Positions 63,048-64,000 of a DNA stretch of 64,000 nt are shown here, piece by piece (position 1 is the stretch's first letter; the number at the start of each line of letters is the position of its first letter). A program made the position numbers and the translations under genes. The notes below the pieces were generated by a model, which searched no databases, was not told the origin of the DNA, and was given only the letters and a program-made list of their open reading frames with translations. The DNA lies in assembly GCF_000702625.1 (NCBI RefSeq), contig NZ_JNIS01000001.1:930001-994000 (forward strand), read 5' to 3'. The stretch comes from Exiguobacterium oxidotolerans JCM 12280. Lineage in GTDB: Bacteria; Bacillota; Bacilli; Exiguobacteriales; Exiguobacteriaceae.

Positions 63048-64000
63048 TCATTTTGATGTAAGTCGTTCGAGTAAATTCAATAACGGACGATAGCGTTCGC
63101 CAAGTAGTCCGAGGGATTCGACTAAGATATCGAGCACAATCAATAACATGATTAACGAAACGAGTGCCCCGATGGAATTGGTTTGTGAAAATAAAATCGC
63201 TGTCATGCCGAAAATCGCACACAACCCATAAATCACGAGCACAGCTTGGCGCATCGTAAATCCAAGATCGAGCAGACGATGATGGAGATGGGCTTTGTCT
63301 GGTGCGAACGGTGGTTTCCCTTGAAGAACACGCCGGACGATCGCAAACAACGTGTCGGAGATCGGAATCCCGAGCAAGATGACCGGAACGGCAAGCGAGA
63401 ACAAGGTCACGTTTTTAAAACCAAGTAACGATAAGACACCGAGCATGTATCCAAGGAACAAGGCCCCCGTATCCCCCATGAAAATCTTCGCCGGATAAAA
63501 ATTATGGAACAAAAAGCCGAGCGTGCTCATCAAGAGTAAAATCGCAACGATCGTCACGTAAACATTTCCTTGGATGACGGCGAGGCTGATCAACGTCAAC
63601 AACACGATGCTCGAGACACCGGCCGCAAGCCCATCCAGTCCATCAATCAAGTTAACGGCATTCGTGATTCCGATGACCCAAAGAAACGTCAACGGTACAC
63701 TCCACCAACCGAGAAACAGTTGTTGATCAAACGGCAAGTTGATGAATTCGATTCGAATACCTCCATTTAAGACGATGACGGCAGCAACAATTTGCCCCAT
63801 CAGTTTCAAACGGGCATTCAATTGGAATCGATCGTCGAAGGCCCCCGTCAAAATGATGACGAATCCTCCGACTAAAATATGAGTCGCATACGGACTCGAA
63901 GGTTGCAAAATAAAATAGCCAATCATGAAGGCGATATAAATCGCTAACCCACCTAAACGTGGCATGATTCGCACGTGTACTTTTCGCGCGTCCGGACTGT
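63048..64000 (-). CDS. tagO: UDP-GlcNAc:undecaprenyl-phosphate GlcNAc-1-phosphate transferase TagO, partial
   Basis: The visible 317 codons lack the N-terminus, which lies beyond 64000; the frame stays open to the edge (SPDARKVHVRIMPRLGGLAIYIAF aligned with TagO APNQRKVHQKLMPRLGGLAIF). Motifs of the MraY/WecA superfamily: DDRFQLNARLK near the window-coded residue 60, NLIDGLDGLAAGVS, and the HLHHRLLDLGF loop. Catalyses the first step of wall teichoic acid and related polymer synthesis on undecaprenyl phosphate. Same area as in B. subtilis (near yvhJ and yvyE). Confidence 0.95.
   Translation of the reverse strand, partial: SPDARKVHVRIMPRLGGLAIYIAFMIGYFILQPSSPYATHILVGGFVIILTGAFDDRFQLNARLKLMGQIVAAVIVLNGGIRIEFINLPFDQQLFLGWWSVPLTFLWVIGITNAVNLIDGLDGLAAGVSSIVLLTLISLAVIQGNVYVTIVAILLLMSTLGFLFHNFYPAKIFMGDTGALFLGYMLGVLSLLGFKNVTLFSLAVPVILLGIPISDTLFAIVRRVLQGKPPFAPDKAHLHHRLLDLGFTMRQAVLVIYGLCAIFGMTAILFSQTNSIGALVSLIMLLIVLDILVESLGLLGERYRPLLNLLERLTSK

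Noticed and set aside
1-64000. CRISPR arrays, tRNA/rRNA genes, phage or transposase genes
   Set aside because: Scanned for regularly spaced direct repeats, cloverleaf patterns and transposase/integrase motifs; none seen apart from the repeats and intron described.

Overview
The window looks like a chromosomal segment of a non-sporulating, low-to-mid GC Bacillales bacterium; protein sequences and gene order most suggest Exiguobacterium (inferred, no database search possible). The gene order follows Bacillus subtilis closely: hprK, a yvlB-like gene, uvrA-uvrB, minJ, ctpB, ftsX-ftsE, cccB, yvjA-like, prfB, secA, hpf, then the flagellar/competence block (fliT-fliS-fliD-flaG, hag, csrA-fliW-yviE-flgL-flgK-flgN-flgM-yvyF, comFC-comFA, degV, degU-degS, yvyE, an LCP gene) and finally tagO. 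No tRNA, rRNA, CRISPR array, prophage or transposase gene was seen.

Layout. 0-20 kb: housekeeping genes on the minus strand, covering nucleotide excision repair with a LexA-like box, division-site and cell-wall proteins (MinJ, CtpB, an M23 hydrolase, FtsEX), cytochrome c-551, RF2 without the usual programmed frameshift, SecA, the long hibernation factor and a cold-shock protein. 20-25.3 kb: comK, then a plus-strand operon for a second flagellin with its own FliK-like, FlhB-like and FliS-like proteins, behind a sigma-D type promoter. 25.3-32.6 kb: the fliT/fliS/fliD/flaG operon, a LAGLIDADG endonuclease gene, the main flagellin gene and a chemoreceptor. 32.7-46 kb: accessory genes, including an orphan OppA-type lipoprotein under a T-box leader, a two-component system divergent from a secreted triple-repeat protein, and a PAS-GGDEF-EAL protein. 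46-58 kb: phytoene/squalene synthase-like gene, csrA-fliW and the hook-associated genes, comF, degU-degS. 58-64 kb: YvyE, LCP ligase-like protein, ChrA, a DUF418 protein and the start of tagO beyond the window edge.

The most interesting region is the main flagellin locus. Downstream of the 507-residue flagellin ORF lies an approximately 370-nt group I intron core (P, Q, R and S elements and a P9 hairpin are all visible), followed by a second copy of the flagellin C-terminal coding sequence. The 5' end of the intron itself encodes a near-perfect mimic of that C-terminus and a stop codon, so unspliced and spliced messages should both give complete flagellins differing by only a few residues. 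A free-standing LAGLIDADG gene with a C-terminal helix-turn-helix sits convergently just beyond and overlaps the flagellin terminator.

The second item of interest is a family of structured intergenic repeats (about 35.2-35.6, 46.3-46.8 and 60.2-60.5 kb). Copies keep the same unpaired boxes while their stems change in a compensatory way; two copies lie inside a larger element bounded by inverted repeats. Motility, competence and regulation interlock in this window: sigma-D type promoters precede the main flagellin, the second flagellin operon, flaG, yvyF-flgM and the chemoreceptor, and FlgM, CsrA-FliW, DegS-DegU and ComK are all encoded here.
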